Assembly (NCBI RefSeq): GCF_007829335.1 | Contig: NZ_VIWO01000003.1 | Location: 682,001 to 746,000, forward strand | Direction of reading: 5' to 3' | DNA from: Chitinophaga polysaccharea | GTDB taxonomy: Bacteria > Bacteroidota > Bacteroidia > Chitinophagales > Chitinophagaceae | Length of the DNA: 64,000 nucleotides | Part shown: positions 8,545 through 17,406 of the stretch, piece after piece | Position numbering within the stretch: the first letter of the stretch is position 1 | Layout of the letters: each line of letters begins with the position of its first letter | Made by a program: the position numbers and the translations under genes | The notes under the pieces: generated by a model | Databases searched by the model: none | What the model was told of the DNA's origin: nothing | The model's input: the letters and a program-made list of their open reading frames with translations, nothing else

Positions 8545-10410
8545 ATGCATCTCTTCAATCGGAAATATATATTCGGAGGTCTTTTGGTTTGCCTTTTTAC
8601 ATCAGGATTGTTGTCCTGCAAAAAGTATCTCGACATTGTACCTCCCAACACAGCCACTATTAATACGGCTTTTCAAAACTATAATACAGCGCTGCGATTC
8701 CTGTATTCGCTATACGCTTACATGCCTACGGAAAATGACGCCAGCTATGGCAACATCAGCGCCTGTGCTACAGACCAGGCTATTACCGTGTGGCAGGGCA
8801 ATACGATTTCAAGGTTATTGAGAGGGGAGCAGAATTCTTCCAACCCCTTATTTAACTATTGGGAGGGAAAGAACAGTTTGCCTGGTATCAGCCTGTTTGA
8901 GGGCATCCGGCAATGCTATATTTTCCTGGATAATATAGATAAAGTGCCCGGTGTTACTGCCGACATAGCCAAACGCTGGAAAGGGGAAGCAACTTTTCTG
9001 GCTGCTTATTATCACTATATCCTGCTGCGTCAATATGGACCTATCCCGCTGATTGATCATCAGATTGATTTCAGTGCTACCAGCGGTACGGATATTTTCC
9101 CATTCCGTCAGCCTTACGACGCATGTGTGAATTATATTGTACAAAAATATGATGAGGCTGCAGCTATGTTGCCCTCTACTATTCCTGCTCAAAATGAGCT
9201 GGGAAGAGTAACCTCGGTGTCGGTAAAAGCGATGAAGGCCCGTTTACTGCTGACGGCTGCGTCGCCGCTGTTTAATGGTAACAATGAATACTATAGTAGT
9301 TTCAAAGACAGGAATGGTCAGCCGCTGATGAATGTTGCCTATGATAAGGAGAAGTGGAAACGTGCCATAGATGCGATCAAAGATGCTATAGATGTGGCCA
9401 CACAGAATGGAAAACGGCTTTACCAATTTGCCGATTATAAAGGGCCAACGGGTATTTTTGAAAAAACACGCCGCGATACCGGGATGATTGCCTACCGTTT
9501 TACCATGGTAGACCCATGGAATGTAGAACTGATATGGGGTTATTCTGTGCCGGAAGGATGGTACCAATGGCAGCAGAACTGTGCGCCACTGTCGGGTAAT
9601 TCCTACAATGGCATTGGGCCGAGTATGAGAACGGTAGAAACATTCTACACCGAAAATGGATTACCGATAGATAAAGACCCCACCTGGGCTTATGGGAAAA
9701 GATACGAGGTAGACCCGGATGCACACACCATGAATGTGAACCTGCACCGCGAACCACGCTACTATGCATCTGTAGCTTATGACAATGGTAAATACCTGGT
9801 AAATGGAGAAGCGGAAACGATGCACTTTAAAGCCGGAGAAGCACACGGGTGGCGCTCCGGAGCTACCAACTACTCACTCACTGGCTTCCTGGTGCAGAAA
9901 GTAGTGCATCCACAAACCGTAGCAGATGATAACAATTTTACCATTGTTCACTATCCCTGGCCTATCATTCGTTTGGCTGAGCTATACCTCTCTTATGCAG
10001 AAGCGTTGAATGAGTATTATGGTGCAGCGCAACAACAAACAGTGCTGGACAACCTGAACATGATCCGCCAAAGGTCTATGTTGCCCACTGTACAAGCCTC
10101 CTGGGCCATTGCCGGTCATGGTCCTGTATTTACACAGGATGAAATGCGGGATATTATACGCAGGGAGCGCACTATAGAATTGGTGTTTGAAGGACAATAC
10201 TTCTGGGATGTGCGCCGCTGGAAACAGGGCGACAAATACCTGAATCAAACTATTTACGGCATGAATTTCCAGGGCACCGATGAAAATACATTTAACCAGG
10301 TAACACCAGTCATTAACCAGGTATTCCGTACGCCGGCTGGCTACCTGTTTCCTATCAGCGTGCAGGAATTGAGCAAGAATACTAACCTGGTTCAAAATCC
10401 TGGTTGGTAG
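8545..10410 (+). CDS. SusD/RagB-family surface lipoprotein, locus 1
   Basis: 621 residues. The signal peptide ends in a lipobox (TSGLLSCKKYLD), so it is lipid-anchored at the outer membrane, typically exposed outside. The N-terminal TPR-like SusD core (FLAAYYHYILLRQYGPIPLI) and the C-terminal RagB/SusD signature (IRRERTIELVFEGQYFWDVR) are intact. The C-terminus (VQNPGW) is typical. Together with the preceding SusC it should form the lid of a ligand-import complex. It is longer than many SusD proteins (~500-550), with the extra length mainly in the middle. Confidence 0.93.
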   Translation: MHLFNRKYIFGGLLVCLFTSGLLSCKKYLDIVPPNTATINTAFQNYNTALRFLYSLYAYMPTENDASYGNISACATDQAITVWQGNTISRLLRGEQNSSNPLFNYWEGKNSLPGISLFEGIRQCYIFLDNIDKVPGVTADIAKRWKGEATFLAAYYHYILLRQYGPIPLIDHQIDFSATSGTDIFPFRQPYDACVNYIVQKYDEAAAMLPSTIPAQNELGRVTSVSVKAMKARLLLTAASPLFNGNNEYYSSFKDRNGQPLMNVAYDKEKWKRAIDAIKDAIDVATQNGKRLYQFADYKGPTGIFEKTRRDTGMIAYRFTMVDPWNVELIWGYSVPEGWYQWQQNCAPLSGNSYNGIGPSMRTVETFYTENGLPIDKDPTWAYGKRYEVDPDAHTMNVNLHREPRYYASVAYDNGKYLVNGEAETMHFKAGEAHGWRSGATNYSLTGFLVQKVVHPQTVADDNNFTIVHYPWPIIRLAELYLSYAEALNEYYGAAQQQTVLDNLNMIRQRSMLPTVQASWAIAGHGPVFTQDEMRDIIRRERTIELVFEGQYFWDVRRWKQGDKYLNQTIYGMNFQGTDENTFNQVTPVINQVFRTPAGYLFPISVQELSKNTNLVQNPGW

Positions 10411-10451
10411 TCGCTTTTGAAAACAATTCATCATCCAAACAACTTTTCATC

Positions 10452-11549
10452 ATGCTACATAAAAAGTTATTATTCGGCATACTGTCAGGACTTTTATTCC
10501 TTCACCTGGCCAGTTGTAGTAAGAAAGAAGACGTAGGTGTACCTCCTCCTGCGTTGACCAACGTAAAAGGTACGCCAGGTTATGGTGAGGCTATCTTTAC
10601 CTGGGATGCTATTGGCCGCAGTCCGAAAGATTCTGCTATTTATCTCTATACTTCTATCAGCTATACTGACAGCACCGGCAAGGTAAACGAACAGAAGTTC
10701 AGCCGCTATACCGATACCGCGGTGATAGGCAGTTTGACAGACAAGCCTTACACTTTTACCATTAAAACGGTAGGCCCCCAGGGAGCGATCAGCGAAATTT
10801 CCACGATGTCGATAACCCCCAAACCGCCGGTGTATATTGCCATCGCTAATACCATCAAAATCACAGCCTCTATAGGGGGAGCACGTATCGCGTGGGAAAA
10901 TAATTCCGGGAAAACAGTGATTGTGAACGCCGCTTATACTGATCCGGCCACCGGAAAAGTGGTAAGTAAAGCGTTTACCTCGGCCGTACAGCAAGGGGTA
11001 GGTTATCTTTCCGGGATACCTGGTGGAAGCCCCATCACCGTAGTGGTAACAGTAACGGATATATCGCGGCGCCAGTCCAACCCTGTGAGCGCTACGATTA
11101 CTCCATTAACGGAAATCAAGCTGTCTAAAAGCGGCTGGTCTATTGCCGGGTTCAGCGACCAGGAAGATGGGGGAGAAGGGCCGGTAAATGGTTATGCCAC
11201 TGCTGCTATTGATGACAATATCAATACCTTTTGGCATACTACCTGGTCATCTGGAGAACCGCCTTATCCGCATTGGATTGCTGTGAATATAGGACAAGTT
11301 ACCACTATTTCAAGAGTAGGCCTTGTAAACAGGCAGGGCCACAAAGACGGACAAACGGAAATACAATTAATGGGAAGCACGGATGGTCAAAACTGGGCGG
11401 ATCTCGGCACTTATCCTTTTGTGCAGCAAAATGCAGAACAATTTTTCTCAGTACCACCGCAGCAATGGAAGTATGTGAAAGTAGTCCTGACCAAAGGACC
11501 TAACTTCTATGGATTCCTGGGAGAGATTAATCTGTATGGCGCACTGTAA
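10452..11549 (+). CDS. Surface lipoprotein with DUF4998-like N-terminus and F5/8 type C (discoidin) domain
   Basis: About 365 residues. The lipobox LHLASCSKKED supports ATG 10452 over the in-frame TTG at 10404 inside susD. The middle part contains two fibronectin-like or DUF4998-like segments (TNVKGTPGYGEAIFTWDAIG; ITASIGGARIAWENNSGKTV). The last ~150 residues are an F5/8 type C domain (AAIDDNINTFWHTTWSSGEP to FLGEINLYGAL). It fits the place of a surface glycan-binding protein (SusE/F position). Its discoidin domain resembles that of the next gene's product, so both probably bind the same surface or ligand. DUF4998 is recalled from family knowledge and is tentative. Confidence 0.75.
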   Translation: MLHKKLLFGILSGLLFLHLASCSKKEDVGVPPPALTNVKGTPGYGEAIFTWDAIGRSPKDSAIYLYTSISYTDSTGKVNEQKFSRYTDTAVIGSLTDKPYTFTIKTVGPQGAISEISTMSITPKPPVYIAIANTIKITASIGGARIAWENNSGKTVIVNAAYTDPATGKVVSKAFTSAVQQGVGYLSGIPGGSPITVVVTVTDISRRQSNPVSATITPLTEIKLSKSGWSIAGFSDQEDGGEGPVNGYATAAIDDNINTFWHTTWSSGEPPYPHWIAVNIGQVTTISRVGLVNRQGHKDGQTEIQLMGSTDGQNWADLGTYPFVQQNAEQFFSVPPQQWKYVKVVLTKGPNFYGFLGEINLYGAL

Positions 11550-11573
11550 GCTTTTTTGACTTTAAAATAACAC

Positions 11574-13100
11574 ATGCATATGAGCAAGGTTAACCTATGG
11601 ATGTATATTTTTTTGACAGGCCTGGCGCTTCCGTTTATGTATTGCGCTAAACATTCCGGAACTTCTACGGCTGGTGATAAACCAGCCGTAGAAGTGAACA
11701 AAAGTACCTATAAGCTGAACGTAGTATATTTTGTTCCACAGGGACAAGACACCCTGCTGCATTACCGGGAGCGGATGACTGATATGTTGTTTTTCTTCCG
11801 GGATTTTTATGGCGGGGAAATGAAGCGCAACGGGTTTGGTAATAAAACTTTCGGACTACAAACCAATGCAAGCGGCAAGCAAGTTATATTCTCAGTTGTT
11901 CGCGGCGCCCATCCGGCATCATCCTATAAATACGATGGCGGCGCCGGCCCAATGATGGAGGAAATCAATGCTTACTTTACGCAGCATGCAGATGAAAAGA
12001 GAAGTGAACATTATCTCGTGATCACGCCGGTACCAGATGTATCCCATGCTGACGTGCCCTTTTATGGTATTGGTAACTGGGCATTTATATTAGACCACGA
12101 CAAACTGGACATCCGGCAATATGGGGTTGGGATCGACTGGGTAGCAGGCAGTGCGCATGAACTGGGTCACGGCCTTGGTTTGCCACATGACAAAGAAAAA
12201 AGAAGTGATGCTGCTACTTTGGGTACTTCGCTCATGAGCTGGAACGATTTTACCAAGGGGACTATACTGACGAAAGCCGCCTGCGCTATATTGAACAACT
12301 GCGAATTATTTAACAACGCCACAGTAGCCGGCTACCAACAGTCTTTTAAAATTTATGCGAAGAAGGTACATATCAGTTACGCCAATGGTAACATGGTGAT
12401 CACCGGGCGTTTTTTTGCTGCCCAGCCGGTGAATGGGATTAATGTGTACCAGGATCCCGATGCCAACACCGATTCCTATGATACGCCCAGCTGGTCGGCC
12501 GCTCCTATAGGAACAGACAGTTTTAGCATCTCTACGCCGATAAATGAGCTATGGGATCTGACAGGAAGTTATTCACTGAGAGTGGACGTGCTGGGCAACA
12601 ACGGTTATCGTCAAACGATCGTTTCCTATCACTATTCGTTTATTAACCAGGAGCCGGTACTTGATCCGGCTATTGGCTCCCAACCTGAAATTCCCAAAAC
12701 AGGTTGGGTAATTGCCGACGTAGATTCAGAAGAGAACGGTTATCCGGCTACCAATGCCCTGGATAATGATCCGTCTACCTACTGGCATACGCAGTACAGT
12801 GGTGCAGAGCCAACGCATCCGCATCAGCTTACAATCGACATGGGTACATCTCATCAGCTGAAAGGTCTTACATTCCGGGATCGCCAGGGTGTATGGCCAG
12901 GCATCAAGGAAATGACAGTGTATACGAAAACCGCTACCGGTAGTTGGACTTCGCAAGGTGTGTTTACGCTTAGGAAGAGTGATATGGACCAGTTTATTTC
13001 TTTTACTGCCCCAGTGGATGCGCGGTATTTCCGGATAGTAACTACCAGCAGTTATGACGATGGAAAATCCTGCTCACTGGCAGAGATTGGCGCATATTGA
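11574..13100 (+). CDS. Metzincin-like zinc metalloprotease with C-terminal F5/8 type C domain
   Basis: 508 residues with an N-terminal hydrophobic export signal (second ATG at 11580 also possible; a cysteine follows at FMYCAK but the lipobox is poor). HELGHGLGLPH at residues 195-205 is a full HExxHxxGxxH zinc site, and LMSWND about 25 residues later can be the Met-turn, so the catalytic residues are present. A beta-rich middle region and a C-terminal discoidin domain (NALDNDPSTYWHTQYSGAEP) follow. It ends the locus 1 operon and is probably the depolymerising enzyme of the locus, acting on a protein or glycoprotein outside the cell. The exact peptidase family is not recognised. Confidence 0.8.
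   Translation: MHMSKVNLWMYIFLTGLALPFMYCAKHSGTSTAGDKPAVEVNKSTYKLNVVYFVPQGQDTLLHYRERMTDMLFFFRDFYGGEMKRNGFGNKTFGLQTNASGKQVIFSVVRGAHPASSYKYDGGAGPMMEEINAYFTQHADEKRSEHYLVITPVPDVSHADVPFYGIGNWAFILDHDKLDIRQYGVGIDWVAGSAHELGHGLGLPHDKEKRSDAATLGTSLMSWNDFTKGTILTKAACAILNNCELFNNATVAGYQQSFKIYAKKVHISYANGNMVITGRFFAAQPVNGINVYQDPDANTDSYDTPSWSAAPIGTDSFSISTPINELWDLTGSYSLRVDVLGNNGYRQTIVSYHYSFINQEPVLDPAIGSQPEIPKTGWVIADVDSEENGYPATNALDNDPSTYWHTQYSGAEPTHPHQLTIDMGTSHQLKGLTFRDRQGVWPGIKEMTVYTKTATGSWTSQGVFTLRKSDMDQFISFTAPVDARYFRIVTTSSYDDGKSCSLAEIGAY
11661..11695 (+). repeat. Perfect 15-bp inverted repeat inside the metalloprotease gene
   Basis: acttctacggctggt (11661-11675), loop gataa, and accagccgtagaagt (11681-11695) are exact reverse complements. 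The hairpin lies in codons 30-41, directly after the export signal. No T run follows, so it is not a classic terminator. Confidence 0.85.
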
Positions 13101-13123
13101 GTGATGGATGTTTATATATTAAT

Positions 13124-13153
13124 AGCCCGCGGGTATATGCCTGCGGGCTTTTA
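13124..13153 (+). terminator. Intrinsic terminator ending the locus 1 operon
   Basis: Stem AGCCCGC (13124-13130) and GCGGGCT (13143-13149), with inner pairing, is followed by a short T stretch. It sits 23 bases after the metalloprotease stop and between converging genes, so it may serve both strands. Confidence 0.75.
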
Positions 13154-13178
13154 AGCCGATACGGATATGGTTGAAGAT

Positions 13179-14114
13179 TTATAAAGGTGCTGCCGCGGAT
13201 GCTTCGTAAATAAACAACGTCGACTCATTATCGTCCGGCATAAAATACCCACGCACTTTATCTCCTTCACCCAGCTCAAAGAAGCTGGGATTTTGCGTCA
13301 TAACAGCATCTGTGGCAGGCGACCAGAGCTCAACGGGCAACTGGTGCACTGGCTGATGTGAGTCCAGATCAATAATTTCTATACCTCCCAGGGAAAACGA
13401 TGGCTTTCCTGGCCGCTTGTAGGCGCTAAGCCCCGTATAAAGCATTTCTCCACCACCCAGGTATTGATTATCCTGGTAGTCGATGTAATAGGCGTGATTG
13501 GGAATGGGAGAGACGTTGGCATGGCGTACCTTACCTGTTTCATTCAATGCCCATTGATAGAACCGGCGCGAGCCCCAGCTGATGCCATGTAAGGTGTTGG
13601 TATCAGGATTCCTGGCAATGCCCCCGATATGATCGTCCCATCTAAATATCTCTTCCAGCGCCATTCGGCGGGGATCGAGCCGGTAGATGATAGACCGGCT
13701 GTCGGGTCGATATTCGGCCGCAGCTATCCAGATATGGGTGCCATCGAAATCAATACCGCTGGGATGAAAGATTGCGTTCTCGCCAATGGCAATATCAGCC
13801 AGGAGGTTACCGCTGGCGTCGATTTTAAACAGGTGCCCTGCTCCGGAGGATCGGTCGTTGCCGGGATGCACTTCTACGGAAGATACCCAGAAATCTGTTC
13901 CGATCTTAACCATACCCTGGCAATGGAAGGTGTTGAACCGGATCTTAATAGCGGCCACCTGGTTCCACGGAGTATGCCGGGTGATAGATTTCAGCCGTTT
14001 GCTTAAGTGGCTTTCTGATCTTTTGGGTTGGGAGAGACTTTTAAGATCCGGCGACAGGCAAAGTGCGCCCAGGGGGAGCAAGCTATGTTTTAAAAAATCT
14101 CTTCTGGCAGGCAT
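13179..14114 (-). CDS. TAT-exported beta-propeller-like protein of unknown function (DUF6454-like)
   Basis: 311 residues. The N-terminus MPARRDFLKHSLLPLGALCL is a twin-arginine signal (RRDFLK), pointing to export in folded form. The mature part has repeated propeller-like strands such as FHPSGIDFDGTHIWIAAAEY, SIIYRLDP and DDHIGGIARNPDTNTLHGIS. The GIDFDG..IWI..AEYRP pattern recalls DUF6454 proteins, but this is from memory and should be treated as tentative. No catalytic motif was seen. It is transcribed alone toward the terminator at 13124-13153; the GH20 gene upstream is separated by its own terminator. Confidence 0.65.
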   Translation of the reverse strand: MPARRDFLKHSLLPLGALCLSPDLKSLSQPKRSESHLSKRLKSITRHTPWNQVAAIKIRFNTFHCQGMVKIGTDFWVSSVEVHPGNDRSSGAGHLFKIDASGNLLADIAIGENAIFHPSGIDFDGTHIWIAAAEYRPDSRSIIYRLDPRRMALEEIFRWDDHIGGIARNPDTNTLHGISWGSRRFYQWALNETGKVRHANVSPIPNHAYYIDYQDNQYLGGGEMLYTGLSAYKRPGKPSFSLGGIEIIDLDSHQPVHQLPVELWSPATDAVMTQNPSFFELGEGDKVRGYFMPDDNESTLFIYEASAAAPL

Positions 14115-14210
14115 GTTATTATCCAGGTTTATGTGGGTAATGTTACATAAATATCAATAAGATCAATATTATAAAATTAACAACAAACGTGGATGGCTAT
14201 AAATAATATA

Positions 14211-14232
14211 CCCGGACTCATTTGAGCCCGGG
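14211..14232 (-). terminator. Terminator-like hairpin after the GH20 gene
   Basis: Read on the minus strand: CCCGGgCTC-aaat-GAGtCCGGG followed by TATATTATTTAT, an AT-rich tail. It begins 28 bases past the GH20 stop. Confidence 0.65.
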
Positions 14233-14260
14233 AATATTATTATGTTTCGGGAAATGCCTG

Positions 14261-16363
14261 CTATTTCAGTTTATCGGCCATATTCCATACCTGAATATCT
14301 TTTATCACACCCTTGAAGGCGTGCGAAGTGTCACCAATATTTTGCAATGGGAATACCAATGTTTGCACAATCGCCATGGAATCTTTGGCGCCGGCAAAAC
14401 CGATCTTTTTCTTTTCCAGGCTTTGCACCAGTTGACCATTAACGTACAGGCGGGTACCTTTATGATCCCCGCTGATAGCGAGCTTGGTCCATTGATTAGC
14501 CGGTACGGTATAATCAAAAGTATAATCGTAGCCCTCCCGTGAAAAGCCCAGTTTACCTGTTTGTTGTTGTTTGAGTTTAACGGTGGCATTGGGAGAACTG
14601 AATAATACGGCATTGGGTGCATTACCGGCATCTGGTTTAACGGTAAACATTACCGTATAGTCATACCCGATTTCGGGAACAGGCGTTTGTGCGAAACTCC
14701 TACCTCCGTTGATATGCAGGCCATCGCGCTGGATGGCTGCATTGGATATTTTACCGAGGTTTCTTTGATTGCCGGAATTGTCTTTACTCTTATTTTTTCC
14801 AGGCTCATATTGTAACACCAACCCGTTCTTGCCTTTTAGTTTGCCACGCATATTGGCGCCGGGGCCTTCGCCGGTGTTAGCAGCGTTGGCTGCAAAGGAG
14901 GCATAGCTTTGTGTACTATCGGCGCCTCTCCACATTTTTTGAGCGAGTACCTGCATGGCAGGGAATACCCGGTCGTGTACATCTTTTTCAGTGATGCCGT
15001 TGCCTACGTGGTCGTTCCATACGGCAAAAGAACCGCCCATGATCTGTGGATCACCGTTTTTAAACCGTACATCGCCTACCTGTACTGGTTCCCATTTGTT
15101 GTATAGTTGAGGTAAGTTGAGGTAATCGTAGTAATAGCCGGCTGCGGGAACAATATACAGCCATCCGTCAGGAGTGGAGATCATATTGTATCCCAGCTTT
15201 TTCATGGCTACAGGGTCGGCATAGCCATTATACCATACATTCATGGTTACGTCTTTTACCTTCACGGGAGTATTGCCCTGGGCATGTGTGAGTGCGCCCC
15301 AGATGCGTGCCTTTTTTCCATAGGATTCTACCAGGCGTATGTAATGGTCGGTAAATGCGCGGAACTGCTCTGCTGCAGCTTTGGCATACTCGTCTGTTCC
15401 AATGTGTACTTCCGGGCCGGTAAATACCGGGTTGGGGCCCGACAGGTATTCCATGAATACGCTGTCTATAACCTGGTAAGTAACCGGGTTATCGAGGTCG
15501 AGGTGATCCATGCCATATTTTTTGCTGCCAATCTCGGGGCGGAGTTTGGTGAAGGCAAGGGAATGTGCCGGTACATCTATCTCAGGAACTATATTCACAC
15601 CATAGGAAGTTGCCAACGCCTGCAGGTCCCGGAATTCCTGTTTGGTATAGGAGCCGTCTTTGGACGTAAGCCCGGGATAAAAATCGCTCTGCAGGCGGAA
15701 GGCCGCGTAGGTGCTATCCCAGTTTTTTCCAAAGAACTGCTTAAAACCGTTGTCATTAAGATGTATATGAAAATCGTTCATTTTATAGTAGGACATGAAC
15801 TTCACATACTGCCGGAGAAAATCCAGGCTGAAGAACTTACGTCCTGCATCCAGCACAAAGCCGCGAACGTCGTAACGGGGATAGTCTCTTGCCGTACCGC
15901 AGGGGAAATGAGTATGGAGACTGTCCTGTTCCAATACCTGCAACAGCGTACGCGTACCCCAGAACACGCCCCGGGCGCTCGGTGCAGCTATTTGCAGCAC
16001 TTCCTTTCCGGCGGTCACCAGGTAACCTTCTTTGCCGAGCGCAGTGTCTGGGCTGTTCAACTGTAGAAAAATATCGCCCGCTGTGGGTGTTCCGGTCCTG
16101 ATAGCGAGGGAAACACCGTGGGTTAATGGCAACAGGTCCTGTTGCAACACCTGTGCGGTACCCGATAAAGCAGCTGCTGATGCTGGCTCCAATACAATAG
16201 CACTGGCTGGTTGAAGGGTAAATTGCCCGTTGCCTCCCTGCCACTCCTGCAGGCCAGGTATTACAAATGGAGCGGGGTTGGTAGTTTGCGACCAGGCTTT
16301 ACCCTGAAATAGTCCTAGCGCTAAACCGGTAATAAGAAAAGCTTTTTTCATTTGATGAGTCAT
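14261..16363 (-). CDS. GH20 beta-N-acetylhexosaminidase with C-terminal LamG-like domain
   Basis: About 700 residues from ATG 16363 (ATG 16351 gives the tidier signal peptide MKKAFLITGLALGLF; a GTG at 16375 is also in frame). Domains: an N-terminal GH20b domain to ~residue 140, then the GH20 barrel beginning YPRYDVRGFVLDAGRKFFSL and containing HLNDNGF, and the catalytic pair Asp324-Glu325 in HIGTDEY. Most family members have HxGGDE; here one glycine is threonine, but the D-E pair is intact. The last ~200 residues form a concanavalin/LamG-like sandwich (LYVNGQLVQSLEKKKIGFAG). It removes terminal GlcNAc or GalNAc from chitooligosaccharides or glycans in the periplasm or outside. Confidence 0.9.
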   Translation of the reverse strand: MTHQMKKAFLITGLALGLFQGKAWSQTTNPAPFVIPGLQEWQGGNGQFTLQPASAIVLEPASAAALSGTAQVLQQDLLPLTHGVSLAIRTGTPTAGDIFLQLNSPDTALGKEGYLVTAGKEVLQIAAPSARGVFWGTRTLLQVLEQDSLHTHFPCGTARDYPRYDVRGFVLDAGRKFFSLDFLRQYVKFMSYYKMNDFHIHLNDNGFKQFFGKNWDSTYAAFRLQSDFYPGLTSKDGSYTKQEFRDLQALATSYGVNIVPEIDVPAHSLAFTKLRPEIGSKKYGMDHLDLDNPVTYQVIDSVFMEYLSGPNPVFTGPEVHIGTDEYAKAAAEQFRAFTDHYIRLVESYGKKARIWGALTHAQGNTPVKVKDVTMNVWYNGYADPVAMKKLGYNMISTPDGWLYIVPAAGYYYDYLNLPQLYNKWEPVQVGDVRFKNGDPQIMGGSFAVWNDHVGNGITEKDVHDRVFPAMQVLAQKMWRGADSTQSYASFAANAANTGEGPGANMRGKLKGKNGLVLQYEPGKNKSKDNSGNQRNLGKISNAAIQRDGLHINGGRSFAQTPVPEIGYDYTVMFTVKPDAGNAPNAVLFSSPNATVKLKQQQTGKLGFSREGYDYTFDYTVPANQWTKLAISGDHKGTRLYVNGQLVQSLEKKKIGFAGAKDSMAIVQTLVFPLQNIGDTSHAFKGVIKDIQVWNMADKLK

Positions 16364-16383
16364 AACATTGTTCACTGATTGAC

Positions 16384-16417
16384 TGCCTGACAGGCATTGG
16401 CGATAGCAGTTGCTATC
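16384..16417. promoter_or_regulatory. Two adjacent dyads upstream of the GH20 gene, possible operators
   Basis: TGCCTG-a-CAGGCA (16384-16396) and GATAGCA-gt-TGCTATC (16402-16417) are perfect dyads separated by 5 bases, just upstream of the GH20 start. They resemble a repressor site pair. No cognate regulator is identified. Confidence 0.35.
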
Positions 16418-16508
16418 ACGTATCTAATGTAATAACTTCCGGATGATTTTCTGTATCCGCTTATGTAAAAGGCAAGATAGGAGGGGTATTGGTCAAAATA
16501 GCGGAAAC

Positions 16509-16642
16509 CCGGATACGTTCAGTGGGCACCGTTTTAGCAGCCAGCAGCAGTTTTACGTCGTTGGAAGAGCGCGCCCGCTGGTTTCGCAGGCGCGCTGTAT
16601 CCTGTGGTGGACGTGTTGTATGTTTTCAAGAATACTGTCCAT
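16509..16642 (-). pseudogene. Remnant of a YggS/PLPBP-family gene (frameshifted, truncated)
   Basis: On the minus strand an ATG at 16642 overlaps the AAA+ stop codon (TAATG) and encodes MDSILENIQHVHHRIQRACE plus TSGRALPTT before a TAA at 16553-16555. In the -1 frame the sequence continues VKLLLAAKTVPTERIR. Joined, this is the N-terminus of a YggS-type pyridoxal-phosphate homeostasis protein, whose usual pattern is QRI..AC...GR....VKLLA.SKT.P...I, including the PLP lysine in the AAKT/SKT motif. The rest of the family (another ~180 residues) is absent before the GH20 gene. So a frameshift plus a deletion have inactivated it. The overlap suggests the intact ancestor was translationally coupled to the ATPase gene. 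Confidence 0.65.
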
Positions 16643-17364
16643 TATACTTCCGTCAATGTGGCGTGTAGCTCCAGTTCAGCAATGAGCCTGGACTTCACCT
16701 GTGTAAATGCCATATCCTTGGCTTCGGCAAAGGAGATGTTATAGGTGCGGTCGATTTGTTGTAAATGTGGTGGGAAGGGCGCCAGTAGTTGCTCGTAATA
16801 ATTATCTAGCTCTTTTGTACCGGGCATTTCAAAACGGATGCGCAGTTGAAAACGTCTCAGCAAGGCGGCATCAATCATTTCAATATGGTTAGTGGCACAA
16901 ATGAGCAACGATTTTTCGGGGTAGTAATCGATCAGCTGGATCAGCGTATTCACCAGGCGACGCATTTCTCCTACATCTTTATCATCATCGCTACGGGCTT
17001 TACCAATTTGGTCAAACTCATCCAGGAAGAGGACGGCGCCTTCCCTGGCAGCTTTATCAAAAACCGATTTGATGTTTTGAGCTGTTTCCCCGATGCGGGG
17101 GCAAACAACGTTACTCAGGTTCAGTATCATCAAAGGTTTGTTCATGGCGCCGGCGATACCTTTGGCGGTAGTTGTTTTCCCACAACCGGAACTACCGTAT
17201 AACAACAGTTTGTTATTAACCGGAAGTCCATATTGATGGAGTGTATGTATGAACCGGTGCTCTTTGATGAGCTGCTGAATTGCTTGCCTGTTTTGACCCG
17301 GGAGGAAAATATTCTCCAGCTGTATGGTTGGCTGATCATGGATGATCAAATCGTATATATTCAT
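16642..17364 (-). CDS. AAA+ family ATPase
   Basis: 240 residues, a nearly bare AAA+ module. Walker A GSSGCGKT (57-64), Walker B VLFLDEFD (111-118), sensor 1 CATN (156-159) and the arginine pair ALLRRF (170-171) are all present, so it should hydrolyse ATP as an oligomer. There is no added protease, helicase or transmembrane domain. Stand-alone AAA+ proteins of this type act as remodelling chaperones, often with a partner encoded nearby; here the adjacent downstream gene is a dead yggS fragment, so no partner is visible. Role unknown. Confidence 0.82.
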   Translation of the reverse strand: MNIYDLIIHDQPTIQLENIFLPGQNRQAIQQLIKEHRFIHTLHQYGLPVNNKLLLYGSSGCGKTTTAKGIAGAMNKPLMILNLSNVVCPRIGETAQNIKSVFDKAAREGAVLFLDEFDQIGKARSDDDKDVGEMRRLVNTLIQLIDYYPEKSLLICATNHIEMIDAALLRRFQLRIRFEMPGTKELDNYYEQLLAPFPPHLQQIDRTYNISFAEAKDMAFTQVKSRLIAELELHATLTEV

Positions 17365-17406
17365 TCGCGTTACTGTTATGCGGTTCCCTTTTTCGCTGGT
17401 ACAACC

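Noticed and set aside
1..13100. One single utilisation locus joining the GH35/GH43 genes with locus 1
   Set aside because: A strong terminator at 2672-2702 and a fresh sigma-FecR module separate them; shared regulation is not supported by the sequence.
15284..16066. 260-codon plus-strand frame opposite the GH20 gene
   Set aside because: Lies wholly inside the hexosaminidase coding region and shows no recognisable domain or signal.
16568..16596. AGCGCGCC...GGCGCGCT stem, considered as terminator of the AAA+ gene
   Set aside because: No U tract follows on the minus strand, and the bases fall inside the yggS remnant, so coding origin explains it.
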